Of a stretch of DNA of 64,000 nucleotides, positions 34,283 through 43,740 are shown in pieces; position 1 is the first letter of the stretch, and each line of letters begins with the position of its first letter. The translations under genes were made by a program, and so were the position numbers. The stretch comes from Neobacillus cucumis. Its GTDB lineage: Bacteria > Bacillota > Bacilli > Bacillales > Cytobacillaceae. The notes beneath the pieces are model-generated. The model was given only the letters and a program-made list of their open reading frames with translations. It searched no databases and was not told the DNA's origin. The stretch is taken from the NCBI RefSeq assembly GCF_002860255.1, contig NZ_PGVE01000012.1:186001-250000 (forward strand), read 5' to 3'.

Positions 34283-36303
34283 TGTTTCACACCATTCAAG
34301 TACGGCGTTTCAGGTGAATAGCGATTAAAACAAATGGAAAAACACGTTCCGTCCTTCCCTGATTGAACCTTAATTTTTGCCTGGTGCCGGTCGGCGATAC
34401 TATAACAAACAGCCAAGCCCAATCCAGTCCCCTGCTCCTTTGTTGTGAAAAAAGGTGTTCCTATTTTTTCAAGGATGTCTGGTTTAATTCCATACCCATC
34501 ATCCTTCACCTCTAAAATAACCATATCCTTTTCACTGTAGGTTCGAACAGTTAGAGTACCTCCAATCTCCATCGCCTCCAGTCCATTTAAGGCAAGATTC
34601 AAGAAAAGCTGCCGAATTTCTTTCTCATCTAAGAAGAGATTAGGGCATGGTTCGAAATCATACTGTACTCTTTTCCCAGCAAGTATCGCTTCTGCATTGA
34701 TTAAAGGAAGAATGGCATCTATGATTTTAGGCAGAGATTGTTTGGTTTTATTACTAGCTTTATTTTTGGCAAGAGTTAAAAACTCTTTAATGATACTATT
34801 GGCCCGGTTAAGTTCATCCAGCATGACATCAATGAATTGAGGGGAAAGCGGTTGGTTGTTAGATTTCCACATTTGTAAAAAACCATGGACGGTTGTCATG
34901 GGATTTCGGATTTCATGAGCAATTCCGGCAGCCATCTCACCTATAAGATTTAGTCTATCTAAACGAAGCATTTCTTTTTCTAGATGATCCCGTTCGGTAA
35001 TATCATTAACCAAGATTAGAACACATGCTTCGTCTTGTATATCAATGATTTCGGTAGATAACAATCCGCAGCGCCTTTCTCCGTTCTTGGATTGGTAAAA
35101 TACCTTTAGATTGCACAACGTCTCATTCAATTGAAGATCACATAAATCGACCTTATTTCCGTCTATACATGTAAAAAGAGCCCAGTCAAAAACTTGATCC
35201 TTTACTTTTACATATTCATAGCCTGTAAAATGGAGCCATGCTTTGTTCACATCGATAAATCTTCCATTCCTTATGGAACGTATGGCCATCAAACAAGGGC
35301 TTGCATCAAAGATTTTTTTAGACCGTTCAAGTGATACAAATAGGTCATCCGCTACTTTTTTCCGCTCCTTAATTTCCTCTTTCAATTTCTCATTTGTAGA
35401 CAACAAGTCCAATGTCCGCTCTTCTACTACTCTTTTAAGAAGATTGAATTGTTGATTTTTTATTTTCTCTATTTCTTTCCGTTCCGTTACATCACGTATC
35501 GTACAAACAAAAAGAGAGTGGTTTTCGATGATTACTTTTCCAATTTGGACATCGACAGGAAAGCGGTTCTTATTTTTCTGAATGGCTACACCCTCAAGTA
35601 TTTTTCCTGTAGCGGACTTTGTTAGGGAATGAATGGACAAGGGAGCCATTCGATCAACCTCTTCCTTGATCACAGGGAGAATGGCGGTTAAATGCTTCCC
35701 TATTAATTCCTCTTCGTAATAGCCAAACATTTTTTGAACCATCGGATTGATCGATAAAATCATCCCGGATGCATCAAAGGTAACGATCGTGTCCAGCAAG
35801 GTATCTCCTATTACCTTTGCAAGAGTCTCCGTTTTATTTAAATCAATGGTTGTTCGATTCAACTTAAGATTGACTTCCTCAAGTTCCATCGAATTTTTCC
35901 ATTCGGTTTGTTTTAAACTTTCTCTATGACTTTGATGAATTTTTACAAATGCCTCTACCTTTCGTTTTAAGGCTTCAGGATTAAATGGTTTAAATATGTA
36001 ATCAATGGCCCCTACCGAATACCCATGGAGAACGTGTTCCATATCTTGACTGATCGCGGTGATAAAGATAATGGGAATATTCTTTGATTTTTTTCTGGCT
36101 TTAATCAGCTTTGCCGTTTCAAAACCATTCAGTCCCGGCATTTGAACATCCAGCAAAATGACCGCAAAATCTTGTTTAAGAATGCATTTTAACGCTTCTT
36201 CCCCCGACCTGGCAGTAACCAAATGATAATTGGGGGAAGAGAGAACGGCTTCCAATGCGATTAAATTTTCCTTGAGATCGTCCACCATTAAAATATTTAT
36301 CAT
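34279..36303 (-). CDS. REC-PAS-PAS histidine kinase
   Basis: This protein of about 674 aa has an N-terminal receiver (MINILMVDD start, phospho-Asp in ILLDVQMPGLNG near 53, Lys in YIFKPFNP near 104), a PAS domain (about 160-280, IVTFDASGMILSINPM), a second PAS (about 320-440), HisKA with HEIRNP near 462, and HATPase_c with DDGYGIKP and GTGLGLAVCY. It has no membrane segments, so it is soluble. The reading frame is open to 36408 inside cheR. I place the start at ATG 36303, 13 bases after the cheR stop, although its Shine-Dalgarno is weak. It can receive phosphate from the upstream hybrid kinase and pass it on; no DNA-binding output gene is adjacent. Confidence 0.78.
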   Translation of the reverse strand: MINILMVDDLKENLIALEAVLSSPNYHLVTARSGEEALKCILKQDFAVILLDVQMPGLNGFETAKLIKARKKSKNIPIIFITAISQDMEHVLHGYSVGAIDYIFKPFNPEALKRKVEAFVKIHQSHRESLKQTEWKNSMELEEVNLKLNRTTIDLNKTETLAKVIGDTLLDTIVTFDASGMILSINPMVQKMFGYYEEELIGKHLTAILPVIKEEVDRMAPLSIHSLTKSATGKILEGVAIQKNKNRFPVDVQIGKVIIENHSLFVCTIRDVTERKEIEKIKNQQFNLLKRVVEERTLDLLSTNEKLKEEIKERKKVADDLFVSLERSKKIFDASPCLMAIRSIRNGRFIDVNKAWLHFTGYEYVKVKDQVFDWALFTCIDGNKVDLCDLQLNETLCNLKVFYQSKNGERRCGLLSTEIIDIQDEACVLILVNDITERDHLEKEMLRLDRLNLIGEMAAGIAHEIRNPMTTVHGFLQMWKSNNQPLSPQFIDVMLDELNRANSIIKEFLTLAKNKASNKTKQSLPKIIDAILPLINAEAILAGKRVQYDFEPCPNLFLDEKEIRQLFLNLALNGLEAMEIGGTLTVRTYSEKDMVILEVKDDGYGIKPDILEKIGTPFFTTKEQGTGLGLAVCYSIADRHQAKIKVQSGKDGTCFSICFNRYSPETPYLNGVKQ

Positions 36304-36316
36304 TTCCGTGTCTGGT

Positions 36317-37162
36317 TTATTTGTTTTTTCGGTAAAGTTTTTCTGCTGAATGGAGTACTTCATAGTTTTTTGCATAATCGGTAAAACGTATCTCCTCTCT
36401 TTTTCCAAGCCCTAAAAAACCTGAATAAAATAGACTTTCGTACAATAAGTGATGAACATGATTTTGCAAGGTTCTATTAAAATAAATCATCACATTCCGG
36501 CAAATAATTATATGAAACTCGTTAAACGATTGATCAGTAACCAAATTATGCTGGAAAAAGACAACATTTCTTTTTAAAAACGAATGAAAAGCTGCTGATT
36601 CATTTTTTACTGAATAATACTCTGAAAACGCCTTTTCCCCTCCAGATTGAATGTAGTTCGTTGTGTAAAGTTTCATTTTTTCTAAGGGAAAAGATCCTTG
36701 TTTTGCTTTTTCTAAATTGAACTGATTGATATCGGTCGCATAAATCTTTGCTTTATCTAATATTCCTTCTTCATGTAACAAAATAGCCATCGAATAAACT
36801 TCTTCCCCAGAGCCGCAGCCTACATGCCAGATTCGGATCGCAGGATAGTCTTTTACCATCGGAATGACCTTTTTTCGTAGAGCCTTAAAAAAAGTGGGAT
36901 CCCTAAACATTTCTGTTACATTAATTGAAAAATCATGAAACAATTTATCCATCACCAGAGGATCATGTAAAACTTTTTCCTGTAATCCTGAAACTGTCTT
37001 TAACTTTTCCGCAGCTATTCGATTCAAAATTCTTCTTTGAGTGAAGGGAGCAGAATAGTTTCGAAAATCATATCCATAATGGCGATTAATGGCTTCAAGC
37101 AGTAACTCAATCTCCATTTTCTGCAGCGGCTCAACTAACTGGTTCTGATCGAAATCGTTCAT
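36317..37162 (-). CDS. CheR-type protein-glutamate methyltransferase (RsbM-like)
   Basis: This 281-aa SAM-dependent methyltransferase has the CheR N-terminal helical domain (about 15-70) and a Rossmann domain with RIWHVGCGSGEEVYSMAIL (near 110-128), IYATDINQFNLEKA and IICRNVMIYF (near 219-228). CheR proteins methylate glutamates in coiled coils of chemoreceptors. Here no chemoreceptor or cheB is present, and the neighbour is a hybrid kinase with a long Glu/Gln-rich coiled coil, as in the B. cereus RsbK-RsbM pair. GGCGGAG precedes ATG 37162, 12 bases after the kinase stop. Confidence 0.85.
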   Translation of the reverse strand: MNDFDQNQLVEPLQKMEIELLLEAINRHYGYDFRNYSAPFTQRRILNRIAAEKLKTVSGLQEKVLHDPLVMDKLFHDFSINVTEMFRDPTFFKALRKKVIPMVKDYPAIRIWHVGCGSGEEVYSMAILLHEEGILDKAKIYATDINQFNLEKAKQGSFPLEKMKLYTTNYIQSGGEKAFSEYYSVKNESAAFHSFLKRNVVFFQHNLVTDQSFNEFHIIICRNVMIYFNRTLQNHVHHLLYESLFYSGFLGLGKREEIRFTDYAKNYEVLHSAEKLYRKNK

Positions 37163-37174
37163 GGTCTTCTCCGC

Positions 37175-39904
37175 CTATCTATATAGCCAAACCTGTATCA
37201 GTGAGTAGAGTTGATCTAAATCAATGGGTTTGCTAATGTAATCTGATGCACCAGCTTCAATACATTCTTCTCGGTTATGTCTCATTGCCTTGGCAGTTAA
37301 CGCAATAATAGGTAAATCCTGAAATTCCGGTTTCGTTCGGATGATGCGCATAGCCTCAAATCCATCCATTTCCGGCATCATAATATCCATCAAAATGAGA
37401 TCCATATCTGGATTTTCTTGTAACACTTCAATTCCTTCTCTGCCGTTTTCTGCGAAAAACACTTCGATTTCATATTCCTCAAGTGCGGAGGATAAAGCAT
37501 AAATATTTCGCATATCGTCATCGACGATCAAAAGTTTCTTCCCATTCATTAACGAGTATTCGCGTATAGAGTCTTCTGCGATCACGTTTGAATCCTGTTG
37601 AAACTCCTGCCTAAGTGTGGAATGACTTTCCTCTTCCTGAAGAGCAGCAGCCGTTTCCAAATGGGACGGTAATTGATTTTCACTTTCTTTCGAATAAATC
37701 ATTGGCAAGTAAAGCGTAAAGGAACTTCCGGCCCCTTCTTCACTTGTTAAATCAATAAAGCCCCCGAGCAAGTGGGCGAACTCACGACTTATGGATAAAC
37801 CTAAGCCTGTCCCCCCATATTTCCGGCTGGTCGTCCCATCTGCTTGCATAAAAGCATTAAAAATTAATTGCTGCTTATCTTTTGAAATTCCAATTCCCGT
37901 GTCAGCAATGGTAAAACTGATGAATGGATCTGTTTCATTTTGAATCACTTTTTTAATAATGAGGGAAATACTTCCTTGATCAGTAAATTTAAAGGCGTTC
38001 GATAAAAGGTTTCTCAAAATTTGATTCAGACGATGCTCATCGGTGTAAAGGAAATTTGGTAAATCCTCATCTAAGGTAATCGAAAACTTCAAACGTTTTT
38101 GTCGAGCTAAAGGTGAAAAATTTCTTTCCACAAAAGTAGTTATTTTTTCAAATGGAACGTCTTCCTGAATAACATCAATTTTTCCAGCCTCAACTTTGGC
38201 TAAATCTAAAATTTCATTAATTAAATGAAGTAAATCATTACCAGAAGAATGAATGGTTTGGATATATTCCAATTGCTTTTCTGTTAAATTCCCCGTATTT
38301 TTTTCCATGAGCATTTGAGCTAGAATTAATAAACTATTTAAAGGGGTGCGCAGCTCATGGGACATATTGGCAAGAAATTCGGATTTATATTGGGAGGTAA
38401 GTGCCAGTTCCTGTGCTTTTTCCTCAAGAGCAATACTGAATTTCTCCAGTTCCTCTTTTTTCTGCTGCGTATTTTGATACTGTACCTCTAGCTCTTCGTT
38501 AATAATTCTTAATTCCTCTTGCTGCTGCTGCAGCTCTTCTGATTGGCTTTGGAGTTCTTCTGTTAAGGCCTGTGATTCTTGTAATAGATCTTTGACCTGC
38601 ATTCGATTTCCAATACTGTTGATGGTAATACCGATATGGGCCATAACTTCATTAAGAAGGGCTTGTTGGACCTCATTAAATGGTTTAAAAGAGGCTACCT
38701 CCAGAACAGCCAACACCTCTCCTTCAAATTCAGCCGGTAGAAGATAGAGATAATTGGGAGAGGCCTCGCCAACTCCAGAAGTAATTTTCACATAATTATC
38801 AGGAATGTCAGATATCACGATCGGTTTCTTTTCTGCCGCCACTTGACCAACAAGTCCCTCACCTAGATGAAAACTCCTTGAGATTTCCGAATCAGAATGA
38901 AAGGCATAAGAAGCTCTGCTTACTAGACGCTGATCACTATTTCCACATTCTTTTATATAAAAGACACCATAATGGGCTTCAACCATCGGTGTGATATGCT
39001 GGATAAATAAACGGGACAATGTCGTAAAATCTTCCACGGACGTATACATGGAAGTAATCTGAGCCACTTTTGATTTACGCCAGCTATGTTCCTCTGCTTT
39101 TTCGATTAGGGCTTTTTCGTGCTCCGCTTTTTCTTCCAAACTTTGAGCCATTCGATTATAAGCAGTGGATATCTTACCAATCTCGTCCTTCGTTGATACC
39201 TCAATTCGAGGGAATTGTGACCCATGCTCCTGAGCTACATTGCTCATTACGGAAGTGACCCTGTCCAGATTTTTTGTTAACCCCCTAATGATCCAAATCG
39301 CGACAACCAGACTGAGGAGAAAACCAATGGCAACAAAGATATAAATCATATTTAACTCAAGATTATAGGTTTGTCTCGATCTTAGTAGTTGATCTTTCAT
39401 TTCCTGTTCCTGCAAGGTATATAACAAATCGGTCATTTGTTCGAGTCGAGCCCGATCGCGCTTGACATCTCCCCAAATCAGCTTGTCGAAATTCGCATTT
39501 CTCTCCGTCTTTTGTAAAATAATGATCTGATTACCGACTTCTTCATAGGTTTTATAAATCGTGTTAAATTTAGAAATCAGGTCCTGCGTTTCTTTACGGG
39601 AATCCATTTTTCCAAGGGTTTCGATGGAAGAGCGAATATTTAACCGGGATTGCTCCCATTCGTTCACTACTTGTGGAAGTACCTGATCAGGTGGTATGGA
39701 GGCAATCTCACTCAGCTCTCTTCCCATGTTACCTATTTCAAACTCAATCGTAGAAGCCAACAGCTTCCTCTCATCTAAATCTGAAACAAGTGAATTCATC
39801 GTAACATTCTGTTGATTAATCATCTTAATTAAAACAACTAGAAAGATAATGTTAAAAAGTAACATCAATATTAATCCACCATAAAGCTTTGTTCTAAATT
39901 TCAT
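37175..39904 (-). CDS. Hybrid sensor histidine kinase (CHASE3-like, HAMP, GAF, HisKA, HATPase, REC), RsbK-like
   Basis: This 909-aa kinase has two membrane helices (about 8-28 and 186-207) around a CHASE3-like extracellular helical domain, then HAMP (208-260) and GAF (about 285-430). A coiled coil (about 435-510, LTEELQSQSEELQQQQEELR) follows. The kinase core has His516 in MSHELRTPLNS and HATPase motifs NAFKFT, ADTGIGI and GTGLGLS. The C-terminal receiver has ILMDIMMPEMDG near 835. This order and length match B. cereus RsbK, which feeds sigma-B. The coiled coil is the likely methylation target of the next gene. ATG 39904 follows GAGGTCC. Confidence 0.85.
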   Translation of the reverse strand: MKFRTKLYGGLILMLLFNIIFLVVLIKMINQQNVTMNSLVSDLDERKLLASTIEFEIGNMGRELSEIASIPPDQVLPQVVNEWEQSRLNIRSSIETLGKMDSRKETQDLISKFNTIYKTYEEVGNQIIILQKTERNANFDKLIWGDVKRDRARLEQMTDLLYTLQEQEMKDQLLRSRQTYNLELNMIYIFVAIGFLLSLVVAIWIIRGLTKNLDRVTSVMSNVAQEHGSQFPRIEVSTKDEIGKISTAYNRMAQSLEEKAEHEKALIEKAEEHSWRKSKVAQITSMYTSVEDFTTLSRLFIQHITPMVEAHYGVFYIKECGNSDQRLVSRASYAFHSDSEISRSFHLGEGLVGQVAAEKKPIVISDIPDNYVKITSGVGEASPNYLYLLPAEFEGEVLAVLEVASFKPFNEVQQALLNEVMAHIGITINSIGNRMQVKDLLQESQALTEELQSQSEELQQQQEELRIINEELEVQYQNTQQKKEELEKFSIALEEKAQELALTSQYKSEFLANMSHELRTPLNSLLILAQMLMEKNTGNLTEKQLEYIQTIHSSGNDLLHLINEILDLAKVEAGKIDVIQEDVPFEKITTFVERNFSPLARQKRLKFSITLDEDLPNFLYTDEHRLNQILRNLLSNAFKFTDQGSISLIIKKVIQNETDPFISFTIADTGIGISKDKQQLIFNAFMQADGTTSRKYGGTGLGLSISREFAHLLGGFIDLTSEEGAGSSFTLYLPMIYSKESENQLPSHLETAAALQEEESHSTLRQEFQQDSNVIAEDSIREYSLMNGKKLLIVDDDMRNIYALSSALEEYEIEVFFAENGREGIEVLQENPDMDLILMDIMMPEMDGFEAMRIIRTKPEFQDLPIIALTAKAMRHNREECIEAGASDYISKPIDLDQLYSLIQVWLYR

Positions 39905-40241
39905 ATGGACCTCATTCCCCTGGTTATAAAAATGAATTTCGATTAGAATTTATACAAAAAATGGTGATATAAAAACATGAAAGTATTCAAAGAAAAATAA
40001 TGAAGATTGAAAAAATTTCTTATATCTATGTATCAATCCTATAGAGTTGTTCTAGTAAAATGATATCTATCATTGTTAAAACCTATTTATTTTAAAAATA
40101 GAGGACCAACTATTATGTATGGGATGAAATAGATTATTACCTATATAATAAAAGTCCTATTTGACTTAGTTAGTTTATCATAAACCATATATCTAGAAAA
40201 GTTCTTTTAGAAAGATGATCATGGATAATCTTGGTTAGTAA
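39905..40241. other. Promoter region of the sensory operon, no gene
   Basis: An AT-rich stretch of about 340 bases upstream of the hybrid kinase. I see no ORF and no clear sigma-B or other consensus promoter in it. Confidence 0.5.
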
Positions 40242-40288
40242 AAAAGGAGAACACATTCGCAGGTAAGCGGAATGTGTTCTCCTTTTAA
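40242..40288. terminator. Terminator of the Bcr/CflA exporter gene
   Basis: AAAAGGAGAACACATTCGC and its complement form a stem of about 18 bp just past the stop at 40290. It shares GGAGA-CACATTCG with the hairpin at 33271. Confidence 0.85.
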
Positions 40289-40289
40289 A

Positions 40290-41531
40290 TTAAGCACCGG
40301 TTTTCTTCATTGCGCACGGGTCAGTGGATAGTTGTACCTTTAATGACGCTTTACGGACTAAAATATAATAAGATAAGAATGCTAGAAAACTAGCACCAAA
40401 GATGAGCGCGCCCATAGGAACACCAGTATACGCCCCTGCAATTCCAACAAGTGGAGCTGTTATGGATCCAAGGACAAATGGCAATAAACCTAATAAAGCA
40501 GAAGCACTGCCCGCAATATGTCCTTGTGTCTCAATCGCCAAGGCAAAAGAGGTGGTTCCGATAATACTAATGGACGAGACAAAAAAGAATACTGGGATCG
40601 CAACAGCGATGAGAGGTGCCTTTAAGAGTAAAGCGATTAATAAACTTGCACCTGCGATGTTAGCGATGGCTAACCCAATCTTTAAGAATGTCCGTTCCGG
40701 AATGGTGTCAGCCAAGCGGCCGACCATCTGACTTCCAATAATCAATGCTAATCCATTGACCCCAAATAATAAGCTAAATTGTTGAGGGGTAACTCCGTAT
40801 ATATTCTGATAGACAAATGGAATGCCAGATACATAGGCAAAGATCCCAGCAATCGTAAAACCTTGGGTGAATGCGTATCCCATGAACGTTCGATCTTTGA
40901 ATAAAGAACCAAAGTTCTGCATGATTTGAGGTAAATTACTCGGAACACGCTTTTCTTCTGGAAGCGTTTCTTCTAATTTAAATGAAACGGTGAAAAGCAA
41001 CACCGCACCAACACATGCCAAAGCAATAAAGACTCCATGCCAATTAGTAAAAGCAAGAATCCCTCCTCCGGCAATCGGTGCCACAATCGGCCCGAGGTTC
41101 CCCACAAGCACCATCATCGTAAAGAACTTTGTCAGTTCTCTTCCACTGAATAAATCTCTAACAATGGCTCTAGAAATAACCAGTCCGCCTGCCGCAGCAA
41201 AGCCCTGGAGGAGACGAGCGATGATAAGGAAATAGATATTTGGAGCTAACGAGCAGGTAACCGAAGCGAGTAAGTAAAGGGCTATAAAAAATAGCAAAGG
41301 TTTTTTGCGGCCTTTCACATCACTTAAAGGACCAATCACCAATTGTCCTAATCCCAATCCTAATAAACAGGAAGTTAAACTAATTTGTACAAGTGAAACG
41401 GTCGTATCAAAATCTTTTACAATCGTTGGAAAAGACGGCAAATACGTATCGATTGTAAAAGGACCTAATAGTCCAAGTGACCCTAAAAGTATTGCCAGCT
41501 GTATTCGTTTTTTTCCACTAGGTGTATTCAA
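40290..41531 (-). CDS. Bcr/CflA-type multidrug efflux MFS transporter
   Basis: This 413-aa, 12-helix proton-driven exporter belongs to the Bcr/CflA drug-resistance group. The evidence includes PFTIDTYLPSFPTI in helix 1 (about 24-37), the loop 2-3 motif GPLSDVKGRKKPLL (about 67-80) and RLLQGFAAAGGLVISRAIVRD (about 106-126). Substrates such as bicyclomycin or sulfonamides are known for relatives but not predictable here. The start is TTG 41531 with AAAGG 9 bases upstream; the ATG in that gap is out of frame. It is monocistronic between a terminator and a repeat-containing gap. Confidence 0.88.
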   Translation of the reverse strand: MNTPSGKKRIQLAILLGSLGLLGPFTIDTYLPSFPTIVKDFDTTVSLVQISLTSCLLGLGLGQLVIGPLSDVKGRKKPLLFFIALYLLASVTCSLAPNIYFLIIARLLQGFAAAGGLVISRAIVRDLFSGRELTKFFTMMVLVGNLGPIVAPIAGGGILAFTNWHGVFIALACVGAVLLFTVSFKLEETLPEEKRVPSNLPQIMQNFGSLFKDRTFMGYAFTQGFTIAGIFAYVSGIPFVYQNIYGVTPQQFSLLFGVNGLALIIGSQMVGRLADTIPERTFLKIGLAIANIAGASLLIALLLKAPLIAVAIPVFFFVSSISIIGTTSFALAIETQGHIAGSASALLGLLPFVLGSITAPLVGIAGAYTGVPMGALIFGASFLAFLSYYILVRKASLKVQLSTDPCAMKKTGA

Positions 41532-41678
41532 AGTCCATCGCCTTTCTATAAATAGAATTTTTTCCCTTTTCTGTGTTTATTTCGATATCCTAAATTAATA
41601 AACCCTATTATAACCTGAACCCAGCACAAGGGTAAACAAATAAAATCCATGGAAGCGATTGCACTTTTCGACCTTTTT

Positions 41679-41708
41679 AGAAGCATGGGGACGGTTCTCA
41701 TGCTTCTT
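41679..41708. repeat. REP-like hairpin, copy 4
   Basis: GAAGCAT-GGGGACGGTTCTC-ATGCTTC, the clearest short copy in the window. Confidence 0.8.
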
Positions 41709-41821
41709 CCCCTTTTTCTTGACTATAATTCCCTGTTTTATTAAGAAATTCCCCTTTTTTTATAACAATTGTAGTTGGCAATTAAAAAAAATGCTTATAA
41801 AGTGTAAGATTTATGTATGTA

Positions 41822-41876
41822 AAAAAGCCTGAAATATACAAGTAGTGCATAAAAACTTGTATATTTTAGGCTCTTT
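41822..41876 (-). terminator. Terminator of the His-rich small gene
   Basis: AAAGCCTGAAATATACAAG and CTTGTATATTTTAGGCTCTT pair with one mismatch around a 13-base loop, followed by T residues on the minus strand. Confidence 0.85.
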
Positions 41877-41954
41877 CATATTATTCCTGATGACAGCCAT
41901 GTCTTATAGGGAAGCACTCTGTTACCTGAAGCGGTTCTTTTAATATTTCAAAAC

Positions 41955-42158
41955 TTAATAAGGGTAGAAATAGTGGTGGTGATGGTATGGGTAGAAATGG
42001 TGATGATGGTATGGGTAGTAATGATGGTGGTGTGGATAGCCAAAACCAAATCCTGGAGCTCCAAATCCAAGACCTGGTGCAAAACCAAAACCTGAACCTG
42101 GTCCCCCTAAACCAACCCTATCATATGTTGTATTATGGGCATAATAATTAGGAATCAT
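41955..42158 (-). CDS. Gly/His/Tyr-rich small protein, coat-like
   Basis: This 67-aa protein begins MIPNYYAHNTTYDRVG, then has a Gly/Phe/Pro-rich centre (GFGFAPGLGFGAPGFGFGYP) and a tail of HHHH/YYPY repeats (YYPYHHHHFYPYHHHHYF). I chose ATG 42158 because AGGAGG lies 6 bases upstream; two earlier Met codons overlap this Shine-Dalgarno. Such composition is typical of cross-linked spore coat or exosporium proteins, and the His runs could bind metal. No family can be named. It is followed by its own terminator. Confidence 0.65.
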   Translation of the reverse strand: MIPNYYAHNTTYDRVGLGGPGSGFGFAPGLGFGAPGFGFGYPHHHHYYPYHHHHFYPYHHHHYFYPY

Positions 42159-42321
42159 GTTCATCCTCCTCATTTAAATTTACAGTAGAGTTTATGCATT
42201 ATTGGGTAAATGTTCTTGGGCATATGTCTTGTATTCTAAGAATTTATATGGGTTCATATTTACCATTGATGAATGCCACTTTTTTCTTTCAACTGCTACT
42301 TGACTTTCCCGAATGAAAATT

Positions 42322-42350
42322 AAAAAGGCAGCGAACGCCACCCTTTTAAA
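42322..42350 (-). terminator. Terminator of the glycosyltransferase gene
   Basis: On the minus strand an 11-bp stem (AAAAGGGTGGC with GCTGCCTTTTT, including wobble pairs) closes a 4-base loop and runs into T residues. Confidence 0.75.
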
Positions 42351-42408
42351 AACACATGTTGTGCCCTCCTATACTAAAAATGATGTGCTCAGAGAAATTC
42401 TTCAAACA

Positions 42409-43605
42409 TTAATATTCACATGTAAATTCGAAAATCTCATCAACAGCTTGCTGGTAGCCACCCGATTTTCGAAAGGATTCCCTAATATTCCCAACAGCAT
42501 TTTGATAAGATGGGTGATTTAATACATGATCTGCGCCTTCACGTAGTTGAGCGGAAGTCAAGTTTTGCATTTGTAAGGTAATACCGGCTCCAATTTTAAC
42601 AACTTGACCGGCGATTATAGGCTGATCAGCGCTTTGAGGGATGACAATTAACGGTACTCCGTTATAGAGAGCTTCATTCGTGCTGTTCATACCACCATGG
42701 GTGATAAATAATTTGGTGTATTTCAACAACTCGGTTTGCGGAACATAATTTTTAACAAAGAAGTTTTTAGGAATCTCCCCCAAATCAGATAGTTGTGCTT
42801 TTTCCCCAATAGACATGACAACAATATGGTCAGTGTTTTCAAAGGCCTTCAAACAAAGCTTATAGAAATCCATTGCTTGGTTAAATACAGTACCCAGTGA
42901 TATGTAAATTAGGTCTTTTCCCTGAATTGCAGAAAGGTCAAAGTTTTCTTGGGTTGATCGTAAAGAAATGGATGGACCTACAAATTTGTAAGATTGGTCA
43001 AATGTTTCTCCTAAAGGTTGAAACTCCCTTGTGGTATAAACGATCGTAAGCGGTGCCGGGTTACAAAAAACCTCATAAGGGGAATGGATTTCAATATCAT
43101 ATTTTTCTTTAATATTTGTTGTCAGGTTTTGAAATTCATCAATGATTGTTTTTACAACTTCTGTTGGGATATTTTGTGAAAGATGTTCCAACATTTTATC
43201 GAAGGATGCTTTCGTCTGGGCAAAAGAAGTACAGGAATTAATTGCCGGAAGTTTAAGTATTTGTGCCAATAACCGTCCGCAGCCAAACATGGAATCATGG
43301 ATGATATAGTCAAAATGTTCTCCTTCAATTTGCTTCAGAACACTAGGGATCATAATATCTGCCGTACGCAATAGACCGTTGATTCTTTCGGGTAAATAAT
43401 TTCTTCCACCTGATATAAAAGCTTTGATAAATTTTTCACCGTCAATGGTTCGAACCGTTGCTCCTGTTTTTTCCATACGTTCTCGAAATGCTTCTATCGT
43501 AAAGTACACGACCTCTTCTCCGTGTGAAATAAGCTCTTGTACCACACCAATGGTTGGATTGATATGTCCTTCTGATCCACCATTAATAAATAAAACACGT
43601 GCCAT
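42409..43605 (-). CDS. MGT-type (macrolide family) glycosyltransferase
   Basis: This 398-aa GT-B enzyme should transfer a sugar from a UDP donor to a small acceptor in the cytoplasm. The N-terminal GGSEGHINPTIG (about 9-20) contains the catalytic His. The C-terminal donor-binding signature is KNYVPQTELLKYTKLFITHG, then GMNSTNEAL and PQSADQPI near 300-345. It resembles B. subtilis YjiC and macrolide-inactivating transferases. ATG 43605 has AAGGAG 9 bases upstream; the GTG three codons earlier abuts it. The substrate is unknown; flavonoids or antibiotics are typical. Confidence 0.85.
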   Translation of the reverse strand: MARVLFINGGSEGHINPTIGVVQELISHGEEVVYFTIEAFRERMEKTGATVRTIDGEKFIKAFISGGRNYLPERINGLLRTADIMIPSVLKQIEGEHFDYIIHDSMFGCGRLLAQILKLPAINSCTSFAQTKASFDKMLEHLSQNIPTEVVKTIIDEFQNLTTNIKEKYDIEIHSPYEVFCNPAPLTIVYTTREFQPLGETFDQSYKFVGPSISLRSTQENFDLSAIQGKDLIYISLGTVFNQAMDFYKLCLKAFENTDHIVVMSIGEKAQLSDLGEIPKNFFVKNYVPQTELLKYTKLFITHGGMNSTNEALYNGVPLIVIPQSADQPIIAGQVVKIGAGITLQMQNLTSAQLREGADHVLNHPSYQNAVGNIRESFRKSGGYQQAVDEIFEFTCEY

Positions 43606-43669
43606 AATTGCCACTCCTTAGGGAAATCATTTCCTTTTGGTCATATTCCTTTTTCTCTATAATATACCA

Positions 43670-43694
43670 AAGAGGCTGCAGAGCAGCCTCTTTT
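43670..43694 (-). terminator. Hairpin after the metzincin-like gene
   Basis: AAGAGGCTGC-AGAG-GCAGCCTCTT type stem with a very short loop, about 50 bases past the stop at 43741. Confidence 0.65.
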
Positions 43695-43740
43695 CCTTGC
43701 AAAAATCTAAATTGTTTCTTCTATATTTTCAGTTTCGGAA

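Noticed and set aside
41650..41663. TGGAAGCGATTGCA as a cre box before the Bcr/CflA gene
   Set aside because: It has two mismatches at conserved W positions and lies about 120 bases upstream of the start.
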